From Paraburkholderia sp. BCC1884 (lineage in GTDB: Bacteria > Pseudomonadota > Gammaproteobacteria > Burkholderiales > Burkholderiaceae), in assembly GCF_900996225.1 (NCBI RefSeq), contig NZ_CAAJGL010000156.1, forward strand, positions 1-64,000: a stretch of DNA of 64,000 nucleotides, given 5' to 3'. A model generated the notes under the pieces. That model saw nothing but the letters and a program-made list of their open reading frames with translations. It had not been told where the DNA came from and made no database searches. Shown piece by piece: positions 10,602 through 20,200 of this stretch. The translations under genes were made by a program, and so were the position numbers. Each line of letters starts with the position of its first letter. The first letter of the stretch is position 1.

Positions 10602-11453
10602 TCAGCCTTTGCTCGCCCCGAAAGTCAGGCCGGCGACAAAATGCCTCTGCATCAGAAAAAACATCAACACCGAAGGCAGCGCGGCCAGCACCGAGCCCGC
10701 CGCGACCAGGTTCCACGCCGTGGTCCATTGCCCTTTGAGTGCGGCGACGCCGACGGTGATCGGTGCGGCGTCATCGCCTTGCGTGAGGCACAGCGCCCAG
10801 AAGTAGTCGTTCCATACGAACGTGAAGACGAGAATGCCGAGCGCAGCAAGCGCGGGCCGGATCAACGGCAAAACAATGCGCCAGTAGACGGTCCATTCGC
10901 TCGCGCCTTCCACACGCGCCGCTTCGATCATCTCGAACGGCAATTGCTTGATGAAGTTGCGCAGAAACAGCGTGCAAAAGCCGGTTTGAAACGACACGTG
11001 AAAAATCACCAGCGCCCACACGCTATTGAACAGGCCGACTTTCAGCGCCATGTCGCGCACGGGGATCATCAGAATTTGAACCGGCACGAAATTGCCGGCC
11101 ACGAATGCGAACAACACCACCGTATTACCCGGAAAGCGATAAGTCGCCAGCGCAAAGCCGGCCATGGAGGCCAGCACGATCGCGCCGAGCACCGACGGCA
11201 CCGTGATCAACACGCTATTGGTGAAGTAATGCAGCATCGGCGTTTGCGTAAGCGCCGTGCCGTAGTTTTCGATCAGGGCAAAATGTTCCGGCCAGCCCCA
11301 GTAATCGCCTCGCGAGAGTTCATCGGACGAGCGGATCGACGTGACGAGCACGGCCAGCATCGGCAACAGCCAGATCAGCAGGGCAATGGGCAACGACACT
11401 TTGTACAGCGTGCGGTTGAGCGGTTTCCAGCGTTCGACGGGAAGCGGATACAT
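10602..11453 (-). CDS. Carbohydrate ABC transporter permease (MalG type)
   Basis: 283 aa with six membrane helices. The cytoplasmic EAA loop EMIEAARVEGASEWTVYWRI contacts the ATPase. The start MYPLPVERW at 11453 has a GGAG ribosome-binding site and follows the MalF-type permease by 19 bases. It forms the inner-membrane channel with that partner in the beta-galactoside importer. Confidence 0.9.
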   Translation of the reverse strand: MYPLPVERWKPLNRTLYKVSLPIALLIWLLPMLAVLVTSIRSSDELSRGDYWGWPEHFALIENYGTALTQTPMLHYFTNSVLITVPSVLGAIVLASMAGFALATYRFPGNTVVLFAFVAGNFVPVQILMIPVRDMALKVGLFNSVWALVIFHVSFQTGFCTLFLRNFIKQLPFEMIEAARVEGASEWTVYWRIVLPLIRPALAALGILVFTFVWNDYFWALCLTQGDDAAPITVGVAALKGQWTTAWNLVAAGSVLAALPSVLMFFLMQRHFVAGLTFGASKG

Positions 11454-11472
11454 GGCAGGTGTCTCCTGGCAA

Positions 11473-12378
11473 TCAGGTTTCTTCGCGCAACATGCGGCGC
11501 AGATGGAACACGATGTAGACGAGCATGATGGCGAACAGCACGACGGCGATCGCCGCGGAATATCCCTCGCGGTAGTACTTGATAGCCTGGTCGTACATGT
11601 AATAGGCAAGCACGGTGGAACTGTCGAATGGGCCACCGCCGCTCATCACCGCGATCAGGTCGAAGCTGCGCAGCGCGCCGATCACCGTCAGCACGATCGC
11701 CATGAAAGTGGCGGGCCGCAGTTGCGGCAGGATCACATGCCACAACAGACGCACACCCTTCGCGCCTTCCATGCGCGCCGCCTCGACCACTTCGGGATTG
11801 ATGCCGGTGAGGCCGGTGAGATACAACACCATGCAGAACGGCGTCTGCGGCCACAACGCGGCGAACACGATGCCGAAGGTCACCGTATGCGGATCGCCGA
11901 GCACGGGAATGCCGTGACCGACGATCAAGCGCAACAGGCCGAAGCCCGGATCGTAGAACCAGCTGAACACGAGCCCGACCACCACGCCGGAGAGCACGAA
12001 CGGCGCGAAGAACAGCGACTTCACGACCCGCATGCCGCGGACATGCTGGTTCAGATACAACGCAAACAGCAGGCCGAGCGGCGGCGCCAGCAGAAACAGC
12101 GCGAGCCAGATCAGGTTGTTCTTGAGCGCCGTGTAAAACGTATCGGCATGAAACAGTTCGATGTAGTTGCCGAAGCCCGCAAACGTCTTCGGCGTCATGC
12201 CGTCCCAGTTGTAGAAGCTGAGCGAGATGCTGCTGATAATCGGGTAGATCACGCACAGGCAGAACAGCGTACAACCCGGCAACAGGAAGAAAAGCGCGGC
12301 GCGATGCTGATGACGGCGCGTCGTCGAGACGTGACGGTGCCGCGCCGCGGGTAAGCGGCGCGCTGCGGATTGAAACAT
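11473..12378 (-). CDS. Carbohydrate ABC transporter permease (MalF type)
   Basis: 301 aa from the chosen ATG (MFQSAARRLPAARH), with six membrane helices and the EAA loop EVVEAARMEGAKGVRLLWHV. A TTG at 12408 would add ten residues, but it sits on the edge of the hairpin that follows the binding-protein gene, so the ATG is preferred. It partners the MalG-type permease just downstream. Confidence 0.87.
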   Translation of the reverse strand: MFQSAARRLPAARHRHVSTTRRHQHRAALFFLLPGCTLFCLCVIYPIISSISLSFYNWDGMTPKTFAGFGNYIELFHADTFYTALKNNLIWLALFLLAPPLGLLFALYLNQHVRGMRVVKSLFFAPFVLSGVVVGLVFSWFYDPGFGLLRLIVGHGIPVLGDPHTVTFGIVFAALWPQTPFCMVLYLTGLTGINPEVVEAARMEGAKGVRLLWHVILPQLRPATFMAIVLTVIGALRSFDLIAVMSGGGPFDSSTVLAYYMYDQAIKYYREGYSAAIAVVLFAIMLVYIVFHLRRMLREET

Positions 12379-12407
12379 GGATCGGGCCTCGTCGAAGATC
12401 GAAGGCA

Positions 12408-12436
12408 AGCGCCGGCCGCCAGAGCGAGCCGGCGCT
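12408..12436 (-). promoter_or_regulatory. Intercistronic stem-loop between binding-protein and permease genes
   Basis: AGCGCCGGC and GCCGGCGCT pair perfectly over 9 bp around an 11-base loop, right after the binding-protein stop codon. There is no T-run, so it is more likely an mRNA stabiliser or partial attenuator than a full terminator. In other sugar ABC operons such hairpins keep the binding-protein message more abundant than the permease message; that role is inferred here. Confidence 0.6.
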
Positions 12437-12443
12437 CCGGGAT

Positions 12444-13697
12444 TTACTTCTGATAGATGCGCTTGCGGGTCGCCTCGAGGCGCGTGAGCACGGCGTCGAG
12501 TTGCGACGGATCGCTATAGAACTGCTGCATCGCTTTCATGCCTTCGTCGGCCATTTCTTTCTGCATGTCGCGATCGTAGAACTGCGCGATGCCGCCCTTG
12601 GTGTTCGCGAGGGTCTGGAAGCCCACCTTCGAAATTGCGTCTTCAGGTTCGGCTGCCTGACTGTTCGACGGCAGTTGGCCCCAGCCATGCGCGAGATCCG
12701 CGTTGATTTGCGGCGTTTCCATGAAGGCCAGCAGCTTGCGGGCATCGGCTTTGTTCTTTGCTTTCGCGGGAATCAGCAGCACGTTGACCGGACCGTCTTC
12801 GGCCATCGGCACGTTGGCGTCGATCACCGGGAAGCGGAAGAAGCCGGTTTGCGGTTTGAGTGTCGCCGGAATGCTCGCCGAGAAGAATGTGCCCATCAGC
12901 ATCATCGAGGCCTTGCCGTTCACGAGAAACGGCGCGATCGAATCGAGGTCGTACGACAGTGCGTTGTCGATGAAATAGTGATCGTCGATCAGCGTTTTCC
13001 ATGCAGCGTAGACCTTCTTCACGCGCGGATCGGTGTACGGAATTTCGCCCGCCATCAATTGCTGATGGAACGCGTTGCCGTTGATACGCAGATCGAGATA
13101 GTCGAACCACGCGGCCAGCGTCCAGCTATCGCGCGCGGCCACGGCGATCGGCGCCACGCCGCTGGCCTTCAACTTCTTGCAGGCGTCGAGAAATTCATCC
13201 CACGTTTTCGGCTCGCTCTTAATGCCGGCCTTCTCGAACAGGTCCTTGCGATAGAAGAACCCATAAGCGTCGTAGCCGAGCGGCGCCGCGTACTGTTTGC
13301 CCTTATAGGTGGACGCCTCCTTGACCGACGCGTACTGTTGCGTCCAGCCATTTTTCGTCCAGTCCGACGAGAGGTCTTCGAGCAGACCGCGTTGTGCGTA
13401 ATACGCCATGCGTTCGCCGTCGTGCCATGACACGACGTCGGGCGGATCGGTGGCCAGCCAGCCGCTCATCTGCACCTTGTACGCTTCTTCGGTGATGTAG
13501 GTCACTTTGAGGTCGATGTCGGGGTTGGCTTTCTTGAACTTGTCGAACGCGTCCTGCCAGGTCGAACGCTGGTTGCCACGCGCTGAAACGTTGACGTTCA
13601 GCGTGGCGGCGTCGGCCATGGCACTACCGAGTACGCCCGCAACCAGAGCGGCTGCAAGCGACGCGTAGGCAAAACGGCGAAGGCGAAGCGCAATCAT
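12444..13697 (-). CDS. Extracellular sugar-binding protein of ABC transporter (family 1)
   Basis: 417 aa. Signal peptide to about residue 30 (AALVAGVLGSAMADA), then a SBP_bac_1 fold: TWQDAFDKFKKANPDID, DPPDVVSWHDGERM, APLGYDAYGFFYRKDLF, KTWDEFLDACKKL. No lipobox cysteine is present, so it is a soluble periplasmic protein. AAGGAG precedes the ATG by 7 bases. It delivers the oligosaccharide to the two permeases encoded downstream. Confidence 0.9.
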   Translation of the reverse strand: MIALRLRRFAYASLAAALVAGVLGSAMADAATLNVNVSARGNQRSTWQDAFDKFKKANPDIDLKVTYITEEAYKVQMSGWLATDPPDVVSWHDGERMAYYAQRGLLEDLSSDWTKNGWTQQYASVKEASTYKGKQYAAPLGYDAYGFFYRKDLFEKAGIKSEPKTWDEFLDACKKLKASGVAPIAVAARDSWTLAAWFDYLDLRINGNAFHQQLMAGEIPYTDPRVKKVYAAWKTLIDDHYFIDNALSYDLDSIAPFLVNGKASMMLMGTFFSASIPATLKPQTGFFRFPVIDANVPMAEDGPVNVLLIPAKAKNKADARKLLAFMETPQINADLAHGWGQLPSNSQAAEPEDAISKVGFQTLANTKGGIAQFYDRDMQKEMADEGMKAMQQFYSDPSQLDAVLTRLEATRKRIYQK

Positions 13698-13822
13698 CTT
13701 GTGTCTCCTTGATACCTTGTTGGCTGACAGCGAGCGGCTGGCAGCGGTGTAACCCGCTCTGTGGCGGAATTCGGTCTGGTGAATCAGTCAATACCTGTGC
13801 AGCTCAGTTCCTCGTAGCAGGC

Positions 13823-14962
13823 TCAGGCGGCGACGCGCTCGGGCTCGAAGGTACTGCGCCGCAATGCCATTCCATCCGCGTCGAACAGATGACACGCAGC
13901 AGGCGGAACATGAATGCGAAGGCGCTCGCCCGCGCCGATCGGCGTATCGCCCGCGGCCTTCGCGACGAGCGAGCCTGCCGCATGATCCGCGTGAATATAG
14001 CTGTGCTCGCCGAGCCGCTCCGACAATACCGTCGTGGTTTGAATGGATTGCTCGTCGCCGTCGAGACGCAGATGTTCGGGCCGCACGCCGAGCGTAACCG
14101 GCTGCCCCCGTTGCAGTCGCTGGCCGTCGACGTGCGCGATCAATTTTTCGTCGCTGGTCGGTAACGTGACCGTCACGTGGTGCGGCTCGATCGAATCGAC
14201 TACGGCGTCGATGAAATTCATGCGCGGCGAACCGATGAAGCCCGCCACGAAACGCGACTTGGGATGGTGATACAACTCCAGCGGCGCGCCGCTCTGCGCA
14301 ATGCTGCCGAAACGCTCCGCGTCAGCACCGGCATGCAACAGCACGATGCGATCGGCGAGCGTCATCGCTTCGACCTGATCGTGCGTCACATAGACCACGC
14401 TCGCATTGGCAAAGCGCTGATGCAGACGCGCGATCTCCACGCGAGTCTGCCCGCGCAGCGCAGCGTCGAGATTCGACAGCGGCTCGTCGAACAGAAACAC
14501 ACCGGGCTCGCGCACGATCGCGCGGCCGATCGCCACGCGCTGACGCTGTCCACCCGACAGCGCCTTCGGATAACGGTCGAGATAGTCGTCCAGTTGCAGA
14601 ATGCGCGCGGCTTCCCGCACCTTCCGTTCGATCACGTCCTTGGGTTGCTTCGCGAGCTTCAGACCGAACGCCATGTTGTCGAACACGGTCATGTGCGGAA
14701 ACAGCGCGTAGCTCTGAAACACCATCGCCACACCGCGTCCGGCAGCGGGCACGTCGTTCATGAGACGCCCGCCGATCTGCAACTCGCCTTCGCTCAAATC
14801 TTCGAGCCCGGCGATCATGCGCAGCAAGGTCGACTTGCCACAACCGGAAGGGCCGAGAAACACGCAGAACTCGTGCTGCCCGATGTCGAGATTCACGCGC
14901 CGGATCACCGGCGGATGGTCGCCATACGACTTCTGCACGTTCGTCAAACGAATTGCCGCCAT
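13823..14962 (-). CDS. Sugar ABC transporter ATP-binding protein (UgpC/MalK type)
   Basis: 379 aa. Walker A GPSGCGKST (about 37-45), Q-loop FQSYALFPH, signature LSGGQRQR (about 135-142) and Walker B FLFDEPLSNLD. The C-terminal MalK-like regulatory domain contains TLGVRPEHLRL. It is the first gene of the beta-galactoside operon, 125 bases ahead of the binding-protein gene. Its 5' side holds two LacI-type operators. Confidence 0.92.
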   Translation of the reverse strand: MAAIRLTNVQKSYGDHPPVIRRVNLDIGQHEFCVFLGPSGCGKSTLLRMIAGLEDLSEGELQIGGRLMNDVPAAGRGVAMVFQSYALFPHMTVFDNMAFGLKLAKQPKDVIERKVREAARILQLDDYLDRYPKALSGGQRQRVAIGRAIVREPGVFLFDEPLSNLDAALRGQTRVEIARLHQRFANASVVYVTHDQVEAMTLADRIVLLHAGADAERFGSIAQSGAPLELYHHPKSRFVAGFIGSPRMNFIDAVVDSIEPHHVTVTLPTSDEKLIAHVDGQRLQRGQPVTLGVRPEHLRLDGDEQSIQTTTVLSERLGEHSYIHADHAAGSLVAKAAGDTPIGAGERLRIHVPPAACHLFDADGMALRRSTFEPERVAA

Positions 14963-14975
14963 GCTGCCTCCGTCG

Positions 14976-14991
14976 ATTTAACCGCTTAAAT
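14976..14991. promoter_or_regulatory. LacI-family operator O1 of the beta-galactoside operon
   Basis: ATTTAACCGCTTAAAT is a 16-bp palindrome with the central CG that LacI-family proteins kink. It starts 14 bases upstream of the ATPase ATG, where a bound repressor would block transcription. It matches the second copy at 15031 in 15 of 16 bases. Confidence 0.85.
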
Positions 14992-15030
14992 TTTTGAAAA
15001 AAATTACCGGCCGGCTCTTGTGCGGCAGGC

Positions 15031-15046
15031 ATTTAATCGCTTAAAT
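15031..15046. promoter_or_regulatory. LacI-family operator O2
   Basis: ATTTAATCGCTTAAAT is the second copy of the same palindrome, 55 bases centre to centre from the first. It also lies 120 bases upstream of the divergent lacI-family gene, so it could serve autoregulation. Two identical half-site sets suggest looping or cooperative binding. Confidence 0.85.
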
Positions 15047-15165
15047 TCGAGGTCGAGGGAAAAAGTCATGGCAGGTGTCTCCGGTATGTTTTCCAGCAAG
15101 TTATCAACCTCGCCGACGGCTTGCAACATTTGAATCGCATTCCCTAAATATGGGATAAGAAGAAC

Positions 15166-16182
15166 ATGGTCACCCTGTCCGAAGTGGCGAAGCGTGCGCA
15201 CGTTACCGCCGCCACCGTCTCCAACGTGCTGCGCAATCGCGAGAAAGTGCGGCCCGAAACTGCCGACCGCGTGCTCAAGGCGATCGCGGAACTCGGCTAT
15301 CGGCCGAACCTGAACGCGCGTGCGTTGGCCGAGGGTCGCTCGTCGACACTTGCCCTGATGCTGTCGAATATCTCGAACCCGTTCTACCCCGAGTTCGTGC
15401 TGGCCGCCGAACGCGCCGCGCGCAAAGCGGGCTACTTCCTGATGGTCTGCAACACCGACGACGACGCCGAGATCGGCCGCGCCTATCTGAACCAGATCGC
15501 GGGCACGCTCGCGGACGGCGTTCTCGTGATGAACACGGACATCGCGATCAACGACCTGTGTGCCTCCGCGACTCACAGCGCGCCGATTCTGCTCGCGATG
15601 TGGGAACACCCGGAGACGCCACCTGCCCTGCCCTGCATCGCCGTGGATTTCGCGCGGGCCGGCGAGCTGGCCGCGCATCATCTGCTCGAACTCGGCCATC
15701 GCGAGATCGGCCTGCTGATCGGCGACGGTTGCGGCGGCTTGCAGGATGCGCGCTCCAACGGTTTTCGCGCGGCGATGCGCGCAGCGGGTATCGAAGCCGA
15801 CGCCGCCGCGGTCTTGCAGATTCGCGATTCGATCGACGCCGGTTACGCCGCCTGCATGCAATTGATGGCGAATCGCCCGCACCTCACGGCGATCTTCGCC
15901 ACCAACGATCTGCTGGCGATCGGCGCCGCCCAGGCGTTGATCACCTTGGGCCGCGCGGTGCCCTCCGATGTCTCGGTGATCGGCATCACCGACATTCAAC
16001 TGGCGCACCAGGTGCACCCTGCGCTGACCACCGTCGCGATCCAGACGACGTCGATTGCGGAGTTGTCGGTGGAGAGTCTGATCCGGTTGATTCAGGCACC
16101 TGGCCAGCAAGCGTCGATGGTGCTCGCGCCACCGCCTCAGCTGGTAGTGCGGGCCTCGACAGGACCGCGACGCAGCCATTGA
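15166..16182 (+). CDS. LacI-family transcriptional regulator of the beta-galactoside operon
   Basis: 338 aa. The DNA-binding head TLSEVAKRAHVTAATVSNVL and hinge PNLNARALAEGRSSTLAL come first, then a periplasmic-binding-protein-like sensor domain (SNISNPFYPEFVLAAE, TAIFATNDLLAIGAAQAL). It is divergent from the operon it probably represses, and the two 16-bp palindromes between them fit its family. The inducer is probably a galactoside. Confidence 0.9.
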   Translation: MVTLSEVAKRAHVTAATVSNVLRNREKVRPETADRVLKAIAELGYRPNLNARALAEGRSSTLALMLSNISNPFYPEFVLAAERAARKAGYFLMVCNTDDDAEIGRAYLNQIAGTLADGVLVMNTDIAINDLCASATHSAPILLAMWEHPETPPALPCIAVDFARAGELAAHHLLELGHREIGLLIGDGCGGLQDARSNGFRAAMRAAGIEADAAAVLQIRDSIDAGYAACMQLMANRPHLTAIFATNDLLAIGAAQALITLGRAVPSDVSVIGITDIQLAHQVHPALTTVAIQTTSIAELSVESLIRLIQAPGQQASMVLAPPPQLVVRASTGPRRSH

Positions 16183-16317
16183 ACCTGGCCCTGTCGCAAC
16201 ACGTGGATGACCTACGAGCGAGGGAAAATTTTCACCTCCATTCAGGTCATCGCGCACGGCACGAAATCCAGTATCCTGACCGTTCCACTGTCCCCCGACG
16301 GCTCAGGCTCTGTTCAC

Positions 16318-17238
16318 ATGAATCTATCTTTCGAAGTCCTGCAAGCGCTCGATGCAATCGACCGCACCGGCACGTTCGCGAGTGCGGCTGAAACGCTGCA
16401 CAAGGTGCCCTCGTCGTTGTCGTATCTGGTCCAGAAGCTCGAGCTCGACCTCGACGTCAAACTGTTCGACCGCACGGGCCGACGCGCCACGCTTACGCAC
16501 GCGGGCCGCGTGGTCGTCGAAGAAGGACGCCGTCTGCTGCAGGCAGCGGAAGATCTCGAATGCAAGGCAAAGCGGGTGCAAAGCGGCTGGGAGTCCGAGC
16601 TGCACGTCGCGATCGACGAAATCATTCCTTTCGAGCTGCTTTGGCACCACGTCGAGGCGTTTTACGATCTGAAGCTGGACACGCGGCTGTGTGTATCGAA
16701 AGAAGTGCTCGGTGGGTCGTGGGACGCGTTGTTGACGCGCCGCGCCGATCTGATCGTCGGCGCAGCGGGCGAACCGCCGCCCATTCCGAATCTGGTCGCG
16801 CGGCCGATCGGCTCGCTGCGTCACGTGTTCGTGGTGGCGCCGGACCATCCGCTCGCCAGCGCACGCGAGCCGCTGATGATGGACGAGGTCGCGCGCCATC
16901 GCGTGGTCGCGATCGGCGACACGTCACGCAAGCTCGCGCCGCGTACCATCGCGATCGCCCCCAATCAGGAAGTGCTCACGGTGCCCACGCTCGAGGCCAA
17001 ACTCTCCGCACAGATCAGAGGGCTCGCGGCGGGCACGATCCCCGAGTGTCTCGCCCTCGAACCCATCAAGCGTGGCGAACTGGTCAGAAAGGAAGTGATC
17101 GGTATGCGTGACGTCACGCATTTCTATCTGGCGTGGCGCGACGACGAAGGTGGCAAGGCGCTGAACTGGTGGGTCGAACAACTGGACCAGCCGGACCTCA
17201 TCGACAAGGTCGTGCAGCAGCGCATGGTGCACGGCTGA
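16318..17238 (+). CDS. LysR-family transcriptional regulator
   Basis: 306 aa. Winged helix at 1-60 (LQALDAIDRTGTFASAAETL, SYLVQKLELDLDVKLFDRTGRR) and a two-lobed effector domain to the end. The ATG at 16318 puts the helix-turn-helix at the usual place; an in-frame extension to 16207 is possible but adds unrelated sequence. Target unknown: it lies 135 bases after the lacI-family gene and converges on the giant regulator gene, leaving no divergent partner. Confidence 0.85.
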   Translation: MNLSFEVLQALDAIDRTGTFASAAETLHKVPSSLSYLVQKLELDLDVKLFDRTGRRATLTHAGRVVVEEGRRLLQAAEDLECKAKRVQSGWESELHVAIDEIIPFELLWHHVEAFYDLKLDTRLCVSKEVLGGSWDALLTRRADLIVGAAGEPPPIPNLVARPIGSLRHVFVVAPDHPLASAREPLMMDEVARHRVVAIGDTSRKLAPRTIAIAPNQEVLTVPTLEAKLSAQIRGLAAGTIPECLALEPIKRGELVRKEVIGMRDVTHFYLAWRDDEGGKALNWWVEQLDQPDLIDKVVQQRMVHG

Positions 17239-17241
17239 AGC

Positions 17242-20200
17242 TCAGCCTGGGCAGCGCTCGCCGATCTCTTCCGAAGGCGGCTCGCCGAATGGGCCGGCGA
17301 CCTCGCCTGGCCACGCCGGTTTCGGCTTTCGCGCCGCTTCGCCGACGTGGCGGCCAGAGCTGGCATGACCTGCCCGTTGCGCCGGCGCGGCGGCCGACGC
17401 GCCGACCACTCGCAGCAGGCGCGTAGCGTCTTCGAAGTCGTCCCAGTCCAGCCCCTCGGTGAGCCGTTCGCACGCCGACTGCAACAGCAGCACGGCTTCG
17501 CCGCTACGGCCCCGCTCGTGCCAGAGGCGCGCAAGACTGGTCGCGGCGCGCAATTGCAACGAGCGGCAACCCTGCGCCAACGCCTCGTCGACGGCCGCGC
17601 TGAGACAGGCCTCGGCGTCCGTCGCCACATTGCCTGGCGGCGGCTTGCCCGCATAGCCCATCAAGAGCAATTCGCCGTGAACACGGCGCAGTTCGACGAG
17701 ATACCAGTGGTCGCCGGTTTCATCGCATTGAGCAAGCGCCGCCACTACCGTCGCGAGCCCCTCTTCGCGTCGACCGGCGCGGCCGAGCATAAGACTGTAC
17801 TGCGCGATCAGCATGGCGCGCGACGCACCGTATTCGAGCGCGTCGAGGTCGTCGAGTGCGGCGCGAAACGCTGCCAGGCGAGCGGGACCGGTTTCATCCA
17901 GCGAGTGCAGATATTCGTCGAAACAGCGACCGCACGCTTGCGAAACGCCGAGGCCCGCGCGCGCCGACACATCCTGCAGCAACGCAATCGCCTGCGCGGC
18001 GCGCGCCCGCTTGCCGGCGAATAGCGCCAGCGGGATTTCGGCTTCGACCAGCACATAACACGTGACGATGGCCTGTTCCTGACGGCAGGCTTCGGCCACG
18101 CACTGCGCCGCTATCTCGAGCGCCTGATCGCGCGCGCCTTGCAACCAGCGCAACCGCGCCAGCGTCGCGCGGCCGACCAGTCCCTGATCGATCGAGCGCC
18201 CGAGCGGCAGGCGATGTCGCAAGCCGTCGCTACGCTGCAGAAACTGACCGATCGACGCCTGCGCCTGCCGCTGATTGCCGACATAGTGCGAAGCGATGCC
18301 GAGCAGGCGGTCGGCGAGCACGGCATTGCTCGCGTCGCCCGTTTCCGCCGCGAGGGAGGCGAAGCGCTGTGCGAATGCAAGCGCGTTGCGCGCCGCACCG
18401 GACAACTGGCTCGCATTCCACATGCCCCACAGCGCGCGCGCTTCGAAGGTCGACTCGCCCAGCGCGATCGCGAGCGCCAGCACTTCGGCCCAGGTACCCA
18501 GCGTTTCCCGGGTCGGCCCGTTGACATACACGAGCGCCGAACCCAGCGCCGCCAGCAGTTGCATGCGCACGCGCAGATAGCGGCCCGAACTCGATCCTTG
18601 ATGGTTGGCCGCGACGATGTCGAGCGCGCGCCGCGCCCACGCGCAGCATTCGTCGACCAGCGAAAGTTCATAGAGCAGCGCGACGACTTTCACCGCCAGC
18701 GTCTCGCCGAGCACAGGGTCGCCTTTCGGCGACAGCGCCCAGGACAGCGCCGCGCGCAAATCATCGAGCAGATCGCGCATGCGCTGATGCCAGCGGTCGG
18801 TGTCCGTCTGTGCGGTCCACGTGCCGCTGGCCGTGTCGCGCTCGACCAGACTCGCGAAATAGCGCGCGTGATTGAGCATGACGAGGCGCCGTTCGGCATT
18901 GTCCTCGAGTTTCTGGATGGCGTACGCGCGCGTGGTTTCGAGCAGACGATAACTGGCCTTGCTCGATTCCATGCGCGCCACGACTAATGACTTCTCGACC
19001 AGTCCCGAGATCGCGGCGATCACCTCGGCTTCGCCCAATGCGTCGCCACCCGCGATTGCAATGGCCGCCTCCATCGTGAAGCTGCTGACGAACACACCGA
19101 GCCGGCGCAGCGTCATGCGCTCGGTGTCGTCGAGCAACGCGTGACTCCAGTCGAGTGTCGCCTTCAAGGTCTGATGGCGCGGCAAAGCCGTGCGGTTGCC
19201 GCCCGTCAGCATATTGAAGCGATCGTCGAGATGGTCCGCGAGCGTCTCGATGCCGAGGATCGCCGCACGCGCCGCCGCCAGTTCGATGGCTAGCGGAATC
19301 CCATCGAGCCGGCGACACACCATGCCGGTCAGGTGAATGCTGTGTTCATCGGATGAAAAGCGTGCGTCCATGGCTCGCGCACGCGCCAGAAACAGCTGGA
19401 CGGCGCTGCGTTGCAGAACGTCTTCGCTTTGATCGTCGTGGCCGGGCACCTCGAGCGACGCGACCCAATACAGGCTCTCGTCCACCACGCGCAGCGGCTC
19501 GCGGCTGGTCGCGAGAATGCGCAGCGCGGGGTTGACGTTCAGCAAGGTCTCCGCCAATTCGGCGACGGGGCCAAGCACCTGCTCGCAGTTGTCGAGTACG
19601 AACAGCATGCGTTGCTCGCCAAGCTCGCGCCGTATGCGCGCAAGCGTGAACTGGCCACTGGCCGCGCTCATGCCGATGCTGCTGGCAAACGCCGCCAGCA
19701 CGCTGGCGGCGTCCTCGGCGGAGGCGAGCGACACGAGATAGACGCCGTCGGGAAAGTGTGCAAGCAGACTCCGCGCGACTTCGGTCGCCAGCCGGGTCTT
19801 GCCGATTCCGCCTGAGCCGATCAGGGTGACCAGCCGCGCCGATGCGAGGGTGAGCGCGAGATCGCGCATCGCCCGGTCGCGTCCGATCAGAGGTTGAAAA
19901 TTGGCGGGCAGATTGTTGGGGATGGAGTGGCCGGGCATGCGCTCGACCATGCCACTGGGCATGCTTTCGCGTGGCATGCTTTCGCGCGGCATGCTTTCGC
20001 GCGGCTTATTGTCGAGAGACTTGCTCTCGCGCGGCTGAGTCTCACGCGGCGGACTTTCGCGAAGCGGACTCTCGCGAAGCGGACTCTCGCGAAGCGGACT
20101 CTCGCGTAGCGAGTCGGCATCAATGCCGGACGTCTCGCGCAAAACAAACCGGTAGCCCCGGCCCGACACCGTCTGTATCAGTTCGCGGTGCGTGCCCAGC

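Noticed and set aside
15004..16257. Minus-strand frame opposite the lacI-family gene
   Set aside because: The LacI protein is complete on the plus strand with its helix-turn-helix; the opposite frame is Arg/His-rich noise and would cover one of the operators.
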